NCBI GenBank assembly: GCA_014378285.1
Contig: JACMNZ010000299.1
Coordinates: 1 to 7,046, forward strand
From: Pseudopedobacter sp.
GTDB lineage: Bacteria; Bacteroidota; Bacteroidia; Sphingobacteriales; Sphingobacteriaceae
Direction: 5' to 3'
DNA length: 7,046 nucleotides
In this document: piece by piece, positions 1 to 6,588 of the stretch
Position numbering within the stretch: position 1 is the first letter of the stretch
How the letters are laid out: each line of letters begins with the position of its first letter
Made by a program: the position numbers and the translations under genes
The notes under the pieces: generated by a model
What the model was told of the DNA's origin: nothing
The model's input: only the letters and a program-made list of their open reading frames with translations
The model's database searches: none

Positions 1-329
1 CCGGTTTTCCTTATTACGATTTTAAAAGACAGGATGCTTACATGAATCTTTTTACCGAAGTGATGCAAAAATGCCATGGTTTAAGAAGAATTGGTGCAGC
101 TTCTGTTGATCTAGCATACACCGCCTGCGGACGTTTTGAAGCATATTTTGAATATAATTTAAAACCTTGGGACATTGCAGCGGGTTTATTGATAGTAGAA
201 AGGGCAGGAGGAGAGTATTTTGATTTTGAGGGCGGTAAAAATCCTCTCGAGACTTGCGATATCGTTGCCACTAATGGTAAAATATCAGAAGAGTTAAACC
301 TAATCATCAGTTCACATTTTAAGAAATAA
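1..329 (+). CDS. Inositol monophosphatase family protein (3' part, truncated by window edge)
   Basis: This is the C-terminal 108 codons of an inositol-monophosphatase/SuhB-type sugar-phosphate phosphatase, a cytoplasmic Mg2+-dependent enzyme that hydrolyses inositol phosphate or related phosphomonoesters. The frame is open from position 3 through the ATG at 42, so that ATG is an internal Met and the real start lies upstream of the window. The visible part contains the family's C-terminal signature: a G-A-A-S-V-D-L-A-Y stretch, then the K-P-W-D-I-A-A-G motif, whose Asp is the third metal-coordinating acid of the family, then a G-G turn. The N-terminal metal motifs are not in the window, so catalytic completeness cannot be judged. 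SuhB/IMPase fits better than CysQ because of the DLAY and PWDIAAG wording; the exact substrate cannot be told. The TAA stop at 327-329 is 3 nt before the next gene, suggesting co-transcription. Confidence 0.9.
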   Translation, partial: GFPYYDFKRQDAYMNLFTEVMQKCHGLRRIGAASVDLAYTACGRFEAYFEYNLKPWDIAAGLLIVERAGGEYFDFEGGKNPLETCDIVATNGKISEELNLIISSHFKK

Positions 330-332
330 ATC

Positions 333-815
333 ATGGCTAAGAAAATAATATTTGCAATCATCGGGATTTTAATAGTTATACAATTTATCAGACCCGATAA
401 AAATATCAATGCCAGCGAACAGGTTAATAATATTAAAACTAAATATCAAATGCCCGATACGGTGAATAAAATTTTATCCATTGCTTGTTATGATTGTCAT
501 AGCAACAATACCCGCTATCCTTGGTATAATAACATTCAGCCGGTTGCTTGGTGGTTAGACAGCCATATTAAGGATGGTAAAAAACACTTTAACTTTGATG
601 AATTTACCACTTATTCTCTAAAACGCCAAGATCATAAGCTGGAGGAATTGATAGAGTCGCAAAAAGATCATTGGATGCCTTTGGAAAGTTTCAAGGCTAT
701 TCATCAAGATGCCCGTTTAAGTAACGCCCAAAGTAAATTGTTGATTGATTGGGCCAACGAAACTAGAAAAGTAATTCAAGCTAATCCTGAATTTGCTGTA
801 TCTCCAACAAAATAG
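333..815 (+). CDS. Haem-binding domain protein (single CxxCH, membrane-anchored)
   Basis: A 160-residue protein of the Bacteroidota 'haem-binding domain' family (Pfam Haem_bd type). Residues 4-18 form a hydrophobic N-terminal segment after a short basic start, which should act as a signal anchor and place the rest in the periplasm. A c-type haem attachment motif is at C52-Y-D-C55-H56, followed by the family's typical S-N-x-T-R-Y-P-W-Y region (residues 57-65) and a W-W-L-D-S-H-I segment (73-79). M115 in W-M-P (114-116) is a likely second axial haem ligand, because this family commonly has a Met-Pro here; that is inference. The tail (about 129-147) matches the family's S-x-A-Q-x-x-L-L-I-D-W helix. 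The physiological role of this family is poorly known; an electron-transfer or haem-sensing role is possible. The start follows the phosphatase stop by 3 nt, so the pair is probably one transcript. No strong ribosome binding site is visible, as usual in this phylum. Confidence 0.85.
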   Translation: MAKKIIFAIIGILIVIQFIRPDKNINASEQVNNIKTKYQMPDTVNKILSIACYDCHSNNTRYPWYNNIQPVAWWLDSHIKDGKKHFNFDEFTTYSLKRQDHKLEELIESQKDHWMPLESFKAIHQDARLSNAQSKLLIDWANETRKVIQANPEFAVSPTK

Positions 816-848
816 TATTGTATCTGTCAATTAATAATCAATAACCAA

Positions 849-875
849 CCAATTTTAATTAACTATTAAAATTGG
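849..875. terminator. AT-rich hairpin between convergent genes, overlapping the mntH stop
   Basis: A perfect 11-bp stem (CCAATTTTAAT at 849-859 and its complement at 865-875) encloses a 5-nt loop. It lies between the haem protein gene (ends 815) and the oppositely oriented transporter gene (stop codon 855-857), so the last seven transporter codons are inside the stem. The stem is weak (4 G/C pairs in total across both ends are only the two outer CC/GG pairs) and no long T-run follows on either strand, so it may be an inefficient bidirectional terminator or an mRNA 3'-end stabiliser. Confidence 0.45.
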
Positions 876-2723
876 GATATTAATTTTATGTCTTACTGTA
901 TCAACCGTGGTTCCAAAAATAATATCTTTAAAACCTTTATGGCCATGTGCTCCCATTACTAAAAAGTCTAAATCATGCTCTTTAACAATTTTACTAATCG
1001 CTAAAGCAGGGTTTCCAAATCCAATTTGATAATCTGCTTTGTAACCTAAATTATGCAAATCTGATTGGTACTTTATTAAACTTTCTTTATCAAGCTTGGT
1101 TTCATTATCTAAAGTATCAATACCATTATACCTTGCCGCAGCAGTTTCTACAACGTGTATAAAAGTATAAACAGCATCCTTCCCCCCCTGCACCAAAGCA
1201 TTTCTAATTATTTTCTCATCATTTTTAGAGAAATCTGTGGTGATGCCAATTTTATTGTATAGAATTTTATTCCCCTCTGTAAAATTAGCTGCTTTACCAT
1301 GTGGAACTAACTGTTTATCACCTTTTGCTTTGCTTACGAAAGGATGGATGAAAACATAAATTAATAAAGCCAAACAAGCTAAAACAACTGGGATCACAAT
1401 AGAATAAATTGCCCAATGGTTTCCACCACCTGTAAGCCAACCTTTAATTTCACCAATTACTAAGGTGATATTTAAATAAATAATAATTGCAGAACTTAAC
1501 CAAGCCAAAACCTTAACCCAAGGTTTAATAGCAAATTGCCCCATCAATTTTTTATCAGAATTAAAATGGATTAACGGAATTACAGCAAATCCTAACTGTA
1601 AACTCAATACCACCTGACTTAATATTAACAAGCTACCTAAACTCCCCTCGCCAAAAAAAATAATAGTACATAATGCTGGGATGATAGCTAATAATCTAGT
1701 AATCAATCTTCTTAACCAAGGCTGAATTCTTAAATTAAGATGGCCTTCCATAATAATTTGCCCGGCTAAAGTTCCTGTAATGGTACTACTTTGCCCAGCT
1801 GCAATCAATGCAATTGCAAATAGGGCAGGAGCTGAGCTCCCAAATAGATTTTGTAATAGTTTATGCGCATCTTCAATCTCTGCAACTTCAAAAAAACCAT
1901 TCTCATGAAAGGCCGCAGCAGCCAAAATTAAGATGGCAGCGTTTACAAAAAACGCTAAGTTTAAGGCAATAGTAGTATCAAAAAAGTTAAACTTAATAGC
2001 TTCTTTTTTCCCTTTATCAGATTGATCAAACTTTCTGGTTTGTACTAAAGAAGAATGGAGGTATAAATTATGCGGCATTACCGTTGCTCCAATAATTCCA
2101 ATAGCAATATATAATGCACTTCCGTCTAATTTGCTGGGTATAAGCCCTTTTAAAACATCGCCATAAATAGGTTCAACAATCAGCATTTCTAAAAAAAAAG
2201 ACATACCAATAATAAAAACCAATGAAATAATAAATATTTCTATCGATTTCATTCCGCGTTTCATCAGTAATAAAAGTAAGAGCGTATCAAAAACTGTAAT
2301 GCTTACTCCCCAAATTAATGGCAAGCCAAACAATAAGTTCAAACCTATTGCCATACCTATAATCTCTGCAAGATCACAAGCTGCAATAGCAATTTCCGCT
2401 AAAATCCATAAGGGATAATTTGCCCATTTTGGATAAGCGTTTTTAGATGCTTGAGCCAGATCCAAACCTCTTACAATTCCTAATCTGGCACTTAAAGATT
2501 GTAATAATAGGGCAATTAGATTAGACATTAATAATACCCAAATCAGTTTGTAACCAAATTGAGAGCCACCCGCAATGTCTGTTGCCCAGTTACCTGGATC
2601 CATATAACCTACGCTAACCAAGTAGGCCGGACCCAAAAAAGCAAAAATTCTTTTCCAGCCTTTTCTTTTATCGATGTTAATGGACGAGTGTACCTCGCCC
2701 AGACTATTAGATTGTTGGCTCAT
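855..2723 (-). CDS. mntH: Nramp-family Mn2+/Fe2+ transporter with C-terminal universal stress protein domain
   Basis: A 622-residue fusion. Residues about 20-465 are an Nramp/MntH proton-coupled divalent metal importer of the inner membrane. The metal-site motif D42-P-G-N45 lies in the first transmembrane helix and M216-P-H-N219 in the sixth, matching the Asp, Asn and Met that hold the metal in this family. G310-Q-S-S-T-I-T-G-T-L-A-G-Q322 is the conserved intracellular/TM8 signature. About eleven hydrophobic segments can be seen. Bacterial MntH proteins are usually about 400-450 residues, so the rest is extra: a short linker (about 466-485) and a universal stress protein domain (about 486-622). 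The latter ends in the full nucleotide-binding motif G-2x-G-9x-G-T (G591, G594, G604, T605), so it belongs to the ATP-binding USP type, facing the cytoplasm. The ATG overlaps the stop of the upstream regulator (ATGA), indicating translational coupling in a regulator-transporter operon. Mn2+ or Fe2+ preference cannot be settled from sequence. Confidence 0.94.
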   Translation of the reverse strand: MSQQSNSLGEVHSSINIDKRKGWKRIFAFLGPAYLVSVGYMDPGNWATDIAGGSQFGYKLIWVLLMSNLIALLLQSLSARLGIVRGLDLAQASKNAYPKWANYPLWILAEIAIAACDLAEIIGMAIGLNLLFGLPLIWGVSITVFDTLLLLLLMKRGMKSIEIFIISLVFIIGMSFFLEMLIVEPIYGDVLKGLIPSKLDGSALYIAIGIIGATVMPHNLYLHSSLVQTRKFDQSDKGKKEAIKFNFFDTTIALNLAFFVNAAILILAAAAFHENGFFEVAEIEDAHKLLQNLFGSSAPALFAIALIAAGQSSTITGTLAGQIIMEGHLNLRIQPWLRRLITRLLAIIPALCTIIFFGEGSLGSLLILSQVVLSLQLGFAVIPLIHFNSDKKLMGQFAIKPWVKVLAWLSSAIIIYLNITLVIGEIKGWLTGGGNHWAIYSIVIPVVLACLALLIYVFIHPFVSKAKGDKQLVPHGKAANFTEGNKILYNKIGITTDFSKNDEKIIRNALVQGGKDAVYTFIHVVETAAARYNGIDTLDNETKLDKESLIKYQSDLHNLGYKADYQIGFGNPALAISKIVKEHDLDFLVMGAHGHKGFKDIIFGTTVDTVRHKINIPILIVN

Positions 2724-3376
2724 GTTGCTATCAGTAAATTGTTGGCAACTTCTCTACTGATCATTTGCTGTTTACCTTTTATCAAAAGCATAACCGATCC
2801 ATCAAAGTTTATGATTTCTATTATGTTTAGGCTTTCGCCGAGGATTAAACCGGTTTTGTCTAAATACTTTAAAAACTCGGCAGAATGCTCTCTTACACCG
2901 CTGATTAAACCCTTATCTCCAACTTTTAATTTAGAAACAGGTATTAATTCCTGAGACTTTAAAACACCATTTTTATCAGGGATTGGGTCTCCATGAGGGT
3001 CGGTTTTTGGAAAATTTAAAAACTCATCCAGCCTATTAATTAATTTTTCTGAATTGATATGTTCTAATTCTTCAGCAATATCATGCACCTCATCCCATTT
3101 AAAATTTAGCTTTTCTACCAAAAAAACCTCCCAAAGACGGTGCTTTCTAATTACGGTAATTGCTTGTTCCTCTCCTATTTTAGTTAAGGTAACACCTTGG
3201 TATTTTTCATAATTTACCAATTCTTTTTCCGATAGTTTTTTAAGCATATCGGTAACAGATGCGGCTTTTGTATTTAAAACTTCAGCTAGAGCATTGGTAC
3301 TTACATTTTCATCCACATTAAAATTTAAATGGAAAATGTTTTTTAGATAGTTTTCTTCAGTGAATGATAAATTCAT
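2720..3376 (-). CDS. mntR: DtxR/MntR-family metal-dependent transcriptional repressor
   Basis: A 218-residue DtxR-type repressor that binds DNA when loaded with Mn2+ or Fe2+. Residues 1-70 form the winged helix-turn-helix (recognition region around S26-L53). Residues 71-130 form the metal-binding and dimerisation domain, with H79, E83 and H98 (ancillary site) and E102, E105, H106 (primary site) visible. E102 stands where DtxR has Cys and MntR has Glu, favouring a Mn/MntR-like site. The N-terminal ligand position (Met10 of DtxR, Asp8 of MntR) appears to be Asn9. Residues about 143-217 form an FeoA/SH3-like domain. I start it at the ATG at 3376-3374; the frame stays open to a TTG at 3394, but that TTG lies within the predicted -7 promoter element, and the ATG start puts the family's usual F-T-E-E-N-Y-L-K at residue 5. 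It overlaps the transporter gene by 4 nt and is its likely regulator. Confidence 0.92.
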   Translation of the reverse strand: MNLSFTEENYLKNIFHLNFNVDENVSTNALAEVLNTKAASVTDMLKKLSEKELVNYEKYQGVTLTKIGEEQAITVIRKHRLWEVFLVEKLNFKWDEVHDIAEELEHINSEKLINRLDEFLNFPKTDPHGDPIPDKNGVLKSQELIPVSKLKVGDKGLISGVREHSAEFLKYLDKTGLILGESLNIIEIINFDGSVMLLIKGKQQMISREVANNLLIAT

Positions 3377-3391
3377 AATAATATAATTATT

Positions 3392-3399
3392 CAAAACTA
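3392..3399 (-). promoter_or_regulatory. Predicted Bacteroidota -7 promoter element of the mntR-mntH operon
   Basis: Read on the minus strand this is TAGTTTTG, an exact match to the Bacteroidota TAnnTTTG element. It ends 15 nt before the ATG at 3376, giving a very short leader. No clean TTTG -33 box is found at the usual distance; that region (about 3419-3422) is occupied by the inverted repeat described separately. Confidence 0.55.
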
Positions 3400-3407
3400 A
3401 TAAAAAA

Positions 3408-3423
3408 TTTAGATTAACCTAAA
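3408..3423. promoter_or_regulatory. Candidate operator for the DtxR/MntR-type repressor
   Basis: The 16-bp sequence TTTAGATTAACCTAAA is an inverted repeat with 7 of 8 base pairs matching (only 3413/3418 break symmetry). Its TTAGGTTAA-type half sites resemble known DtxR/IdeR/SirR-type boxes (TTAGGTTAG...CTAACCTAA). It sits 8 nt upstream of the predicted -7 element of mntR and covers the -33 position, where bound repressor would block RNA polymerase. This points to metal-dependent autoregulation of the operon. The assignment is by similarity and position only. Confidence 0.6.
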
Positions 3424-3476
3424 AATTGGTTTATAAAGAATAATTAAAAATAATTTGTCTTTATTTTAAAATATAA

Positions 3477-3506
3477 TTTGGTTTTAATGGAATAAATATA
3501 TTTTTG
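3477..3506 (+). promoter_or_regulatory. Predicted Bacteroidota-type promoter of the Lrp/AsnC gene
   Basis: A TTTG -33 box at 3477-3480 and TATTTTTG at 3499-3506 (exact TAnnTTTG) are separated by 18 nt, close to the spacing usual for the primary sigma factor of this phylum. The -7 element ends 15 nt before the ATG at 3522, so the leader is short and has no Shine-Dalgarno sequence. Confidence 0.6.
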
Positions 3507-3521
3507 TAATAAATCTTTAAA

Positions 3522-3986
3522 ATGGAACTAGATAAAATAGATTTCAATATTCTAAAAATTTTACAAGAAAACGGTAGGATTACAAACCTACAATTGTCTC
3601 AATATATCGGGCTTTCTCCGGCGCCAACTTTAGAGCGAGTTAGGAAACTGGAAAATTCTGGGTACATAAAAAGTTACCACGCTCTGGTTGACGAAGAAAA
3701 ATTGGGTTTGGGTATTAAAACTTTTATCCAAGTTTCTTTGGATTTTCATCAACAGGATACTATACAGACGTTTTTAAAAGAGATTGGAGAAATAAAAGAA
3801 ATTACGGAATGCCATCATGTTACCGGCCAATGTGATTTTTTGTTAAAAGCTTATGTTAAGGATATTAAAACTTATGAGCAATTGATTATGCAAAAAATCA
3901 GCAGAATAACCGTAGTTAAAACTTTTCATACCATGATGATCATGAGCACTAGTAAAAAAGAGCCAATTATCCCGCTAGAATATTAA
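3522..3986 (+). CDS. Lrp/AsnC-family transcriptional regulator
   Basis: A 154-residue regulator of the Lrp/AsnC family, which bind DNA as dimers to octamers and usually respond to an amino acid. Residues 3-50 form the AsnC-type helix-turn-helix, with the family signature L-S-P-A-P-T-L-E-R-V-R-K-L-E at 31-44. Residues about 65-142 form the RAM (ligand-binding and oligomerisation) domain, including the V-T-G-Q-C-D-F-L-L-K stretch at 100-109 that borders the effector pocket. Length is normal for the family. The ATG is well supported by the promoter just upstream. It is divergent from the metal operon and followed 26 nt later by a LacI-type gene. Two amino acid carriers lie 1-3 kb downstream and are plausible but unproven targets. 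The effector cannot be named from sequence. Confidence 0.93.
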   Translation: MELDKIDFNILKILQENGRITNLQLSQYIGLSPAPTLERVRKLENSGYIKSYHALVDEEKLGLGIKTFIQVSLDFHQQDTIQTFLKEIGEIKEITECHHVTGQCDFLLKAYVKDIKTYEQLIMQKISRITVVKTFHTMMIMSTSKKEPIIPLEY

Positions 3987-4012
3987 TAATTAGGATTTAA
4001 AAATCTTTTTTA

Positions 4013-5029
4013 ATGAAAAACGTTACATTAAAAGAAATAGCTGTTCAACTTGGGGTTTCCGTTTCTACGGTTTCTAGGGCTTTAACTGATAGCTATGAAA
4101 TTAATGTCGAGACAAAAAAGAAGGTCCAGCAATTAGCAAAAGACTTAAATTATCAGCCCAATCCCTTCGCTTCTTTTTTAAGAAAACATAAGAGCAATAC
4201 CATTGCTTTAGTTATTCCAGAAATTTCAAACAATTTTTTTAGTTTGGTGATAAAGGGCGTAGAAGCCGCTTGCCAAGAAAAAGATTTTTATGTTTTGATT
4301 TATCAAACTAATGAGGATTTTCAAAAAGAACAAAGGATAACTAACCATTTGATAGGAGGTAGGGTAGATGGAGTATTGATTTCTGTTTGCTCACAAACAA
4401 ACTCTTCAGATCATTTAAAGGCAATTTTAGAAAGAAAGATAAAACTGGTTATGTTTGATCGTGTTTTAAATGATATCAATGTTTCTAAAGTGACAAGCAA
4501 TGATTATGACAATTCTTTAGAGGCTACCAAACTTTTACTAAATCAGGGATGCAGAAAAATCATGTTCTTAAAGGCTGGTTCAAATTTATCTACTATGGAT
4601 AAACGCGAAAAGGCTTACGCTGATGCTATAATATCTTACGGATTAAGTGTAGATAAAAGTATGGTGAAGACTTTTTTACCAGATAAGAAATTAGATTTAG
4701 AAGTATTGAAAGCTTTTATAGTTGATAAGAAACCAGATGCGATTTTTTGTTCTGTAGAAAATTTGGCCATAGCCACCTATGATATTTGCAATGAATTGAA
4801 TCTTAAAATACCAAACGACATAAAAATCATTACTTTTTCAAATTTGAAAGTTGCGAGATTATTAAATCCCTCTTTATCAACCATCTCTCAACCAGCTTAT
4901 GAGATTGGTAAAACCGCAGCAACTTTATTGATCAATGAAATTGAAGGTAAACACCAAGAAGATGGTTTTAAAAATATCAGTTTAGATTCTATTCTCATCA
5001 AAAGAGACTCCACAAAAAAGATTATTTAA
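4013..5029 (+). CDS. LacI/GalR-family transcriptional regulator
   Basis: A 338-residue regulator of normal family length. Residues 4-23 are the LacI helix-turn-helix (T-L-K-E-I-A ... V-S-T-V-S-R-A-L), followed by the Y-Q-P-N-P hinge entry at 47-51 and a hinge helix to about residue 58. Residues about 62-335 are the periplasmic-binding-protein-like effector domain: an I-A-L-V-I-P-E-I start strand (64-71), F-D-R at 148-150, N163-D-Y-D in the N-subdomain, and the late S-T-I-S-Q-P-A-Y-E-I-G segment (289-299). Most members bind a sugar or nucleoside, and E249 stands near the position of the family's sugar-contacting Asp, but no sugar-use genes are in this window, so the effector and targets are unknown. 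It begins 26 nt after the Lrp gene with no terminator between, so the two may share a transcript. No Shine-Dalgarno sequence is seen upstream of the ATG. Confidence 0.93.
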   Translation: MKNVTLKEIAVQLGVSVSTVSRALTDSYEINVETKKKVQQLAKDLNYQPNPFASFLRKHKSNTIALVIPEISNNFFSLVIKGVEAACQEKDFYVLIYQTNEDFQKEQRITNHLIGGRVDGVLISVCSQTNSSDHLKAILERKIKLVMFDRVLNDINVSKVTSNDYDNSLEATKLLLNQGCRKIMFLKAGSNLSTMDKREKAYADAIISYGLSVDKSMVKTFLPDKKLDLEVLKAFIVDKKPDAIFCSVENLAIATYDICNELNLKIPNDIKIITFSNLKVARLLNPSLSTISQPAYEIGKTAATLLINEIEGKHQEDGFKNISLDSILIKRDSTKKII

Positions 5030-5045
5030 TATTATACAAGCCGTT

Positions 5046-5085
5046 AAAAAAAAAGGTTCGAGACAATTTCAACATCTCGAACCTT
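5046..5085 (-). terminator. Strong intrinsic terminator between convergent genes
   Basis: A perfect 11-bp stem (AAGGTTCGAGA at 5053-5063, complement at 5075-5085) has an 11-nt loop. Read on the minus strand it is followed by a run of T (plus-strand A run at 5046-5054), which makes it a classic rho-independent terminator for the amino acid permease gene ending at 5110. It can also act as a weaker terminator for the LacI-type gene ending at 5029, since on the plus strand the stem is followed only by TCTAAT. Confidence 0.85.
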
Positions 5086-5109
5086 CTAATATTGTTATAA
5101 AATCTTAAT

Positions 5110-6588
5110 CTAAAACTTCGGTGATGGTGGGTCTTTGGGGATATTTAAATATCCTTTTCTAATTACAGAATGTTTTTTTCCGTACAAGAAATAAACCACA
5201 ACTCCAATAATCATCCAAATGGCTAAACGCAACCAAGTATCTAGTGGTAAGAACACCATCATGGTAAAACATACAACAACACCAGCAATTGGTACAAAAG
5301 GAACCCAAGGTGTCCTAAACGGGCGTGGGGTGTCGGGATTTGTTTTCCTCATCCAAATGATACCGATACAAACCAATATAAAAGCAAACAATGTACCTAT
5401 GCTCACCATTTCACCTACAATGGCCACGGGTACAAAAGCAGCAAAAAGACTTACAAATACAGCAAATAATAAATTTGATTTATAAGGAGTCTGAAATTTT
5501 GGATGCACATCCGAAAACACTTTCGGAACTAAACCATCTTTACTCATGGTAAAGAAAACCCTTGATTGTCCCATTAACATCACTAAAATTACAGATGTGT
5601 AACCTGCTAAAATAGCAACAATTATTGCTTGTTGTAACCATATATAAGGTGTTTTAGCAATTGCAACCGCAACCGGAGCAGCACTACCTTTAAACTCAGT
5701 ATAATTGGCAACACCTGTCATTACATGAGAGAATAGTACATATAAAATTGTACAGATAATCAAAGAACCTATAATCCCGATAGGCATCCCTTTCTTAGGG
5801 TCTTTTGCCTCTTGGGCTGCAGTAGATACCGCGTCGAAACCAATAAACGCAAAGAAAACAACCCCTGCACCTCTAATTATCCCGCTCCAGCCAAATTCTC
5901 CGAATTTTCCAGTATTTTCTGGGATATAAGGAACGTGGTTAGAAGGATTTATAAATTGCCACCCCACCGCTATAAAAACTAAAACAACAGCTACCTTTAA
6001 TACCACCAATAAATTGTTTATAAAAGCAGATTCTTGGGTTCCCCTAATTAATAATAGCGATAATGCTACAATAATAAGTACTGCGGGTAAGTTCATGTAA
6101 CCATGTACCATAACACCATCAACCAATACAGGCGTATCCCACGGAGACATAGTGAATTGATGGGGCAGAGTAATATCAAAATAATGGAGAAATTTTGTAA
6201 GATATTGCGACCAACTTATAGAAACCGTAGCGGCACCTAAAGCATATTCCAAAACCAAATCCCATCCAATAATCCACGCCATAAACTCGCCCATGGTGGC
6301 ATAAGAGTAAGTATAGGCAGATCCCGCGATAGGTATCATGCTAGCAAATTCTGCATAACATAAGCCTGCAAAAGCACAACCTACTGCACCAATTATAAAA
6401 GAAATGGTTACTGCTGGCCCTGCGTTGTTTGCGGCAGCTAAACCGGTTAATGAAAATAATCCAGCACCAATTATTGCCCCAATACCTAGGGCAACTAAGT
6501 TAAAGCTAGTTAAAGTTCTTTTTAAACTGCCTTCACCGGTTTCGGCTGCTTCTCTTAAAAGCACATCAAGCGGCTTTTTGTAATTCAT
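5110..6588 (-). CDS. APC-superfamily amino acid permease (CAT/ApcT-like)
   Basis: A 492-residue integral membrane transporter of the amino acid-polyamine-organocation superfamily, closest in motif content to the cationic amino acid transporter (CAT) branch. About twelve to thirteen hydrophobic helices are visible. The first helix carries the unwound substrate-site motif G35-I-G-A-I-I-G-A-G43; the sixth carries F-I-G-F-D-A-V-S-T (248-256) followed by A-Q-E-A-K-D-P-K-K-G-M-P (258-269), a CAT-family hallmark. G340-Q-S-R-V-F-F-T-M-S-K-D-G-L-V-P355 is the conserved TM8-9 loop. K198 in the fifth helix (V-V-L-K-V-A) is at the position of the lysine that replaces the second sodium in ApcT-type proton-coupled carriers, suggesting H+ symport. 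Substrate identity is uncertain; CAT relatives carry a broad range of amino acids. It is a single-gene unit with its own terminator, convergent with the LacI gene and divergent from the symporter gene at 6798. Confidence 0.93.
   Translation of the reverse strand: MNYKKPLDVLLREAAETGEGSLKRTLTSFNLVALGIGAIIGAGLFSLTGLAAANNAGPAVTISFIIGAVGCAFAGLCYAEFASMIPIAGSAYTYSYATMGEFMAWIIGWDLVLEYALGAATVSISWSQYLTKFLHYFDITLPHQFTMSPWDTPVLVDGVMVHGYMNLPAVLIIVALSLLLIRGTQESAFINNLLVVLKVAVVLVFIAVGWQFINPSNHVPYIPENTGKFGEFGWSGIIRGAGVVFFAFIGFDAVSTAAQEAKDPKKGMPIGIIGSLIICTILYVLFSHVMTGVANYTEFKGSAAPVAVAIAKTPYIWLQQAIIVAILAGYTSVILVMLMGQSRVFFTMSKDGLVPKVFSDVHPKFQTPYKSNLLFAVFVSLFAAFVPVAIVGEMVSIGTLFAFILVCIGIIWMRKTNPDTPRPFRTPWVPFVPIAGVVVCFTMMVFLPLDTWLRLAIWMIIGVVVYFLYGKKHSVIRKGYLNIPKDPPSPKF

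Noticed and set aside
42..44. ATG as start of the first gene
   Set aside because: The frame is open upstream to the window edge and the upstream codons (G-F-P-Y-Y-D-F) fit the phosphatase family, so this Met is internal.
38..409. Minus-strand open frame of 123 codons
   Set aside because: It lies antisense to the inositol monophosphatase and haem-protein genes, whose products are clearly recognisable, and its own translation resembles no family.
2559..2954. Plus-strand open frame of 131 codons
   Set aside because: Antisense to the junction of mntR and mntH, both strongly supported; no recognisable product and no promoter.
3430..3476. Additional TTTG motif at 3454-3457 and AT-rich tracts in the divergent region
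   Set aside because: No matching TAnnTTTG at the correct spacing; best explained by base composition.
5219..5485. Plus-strand open frame of 88 codons
   Set aside because: Shadow of the permease's C-terminal helices on the other strand.
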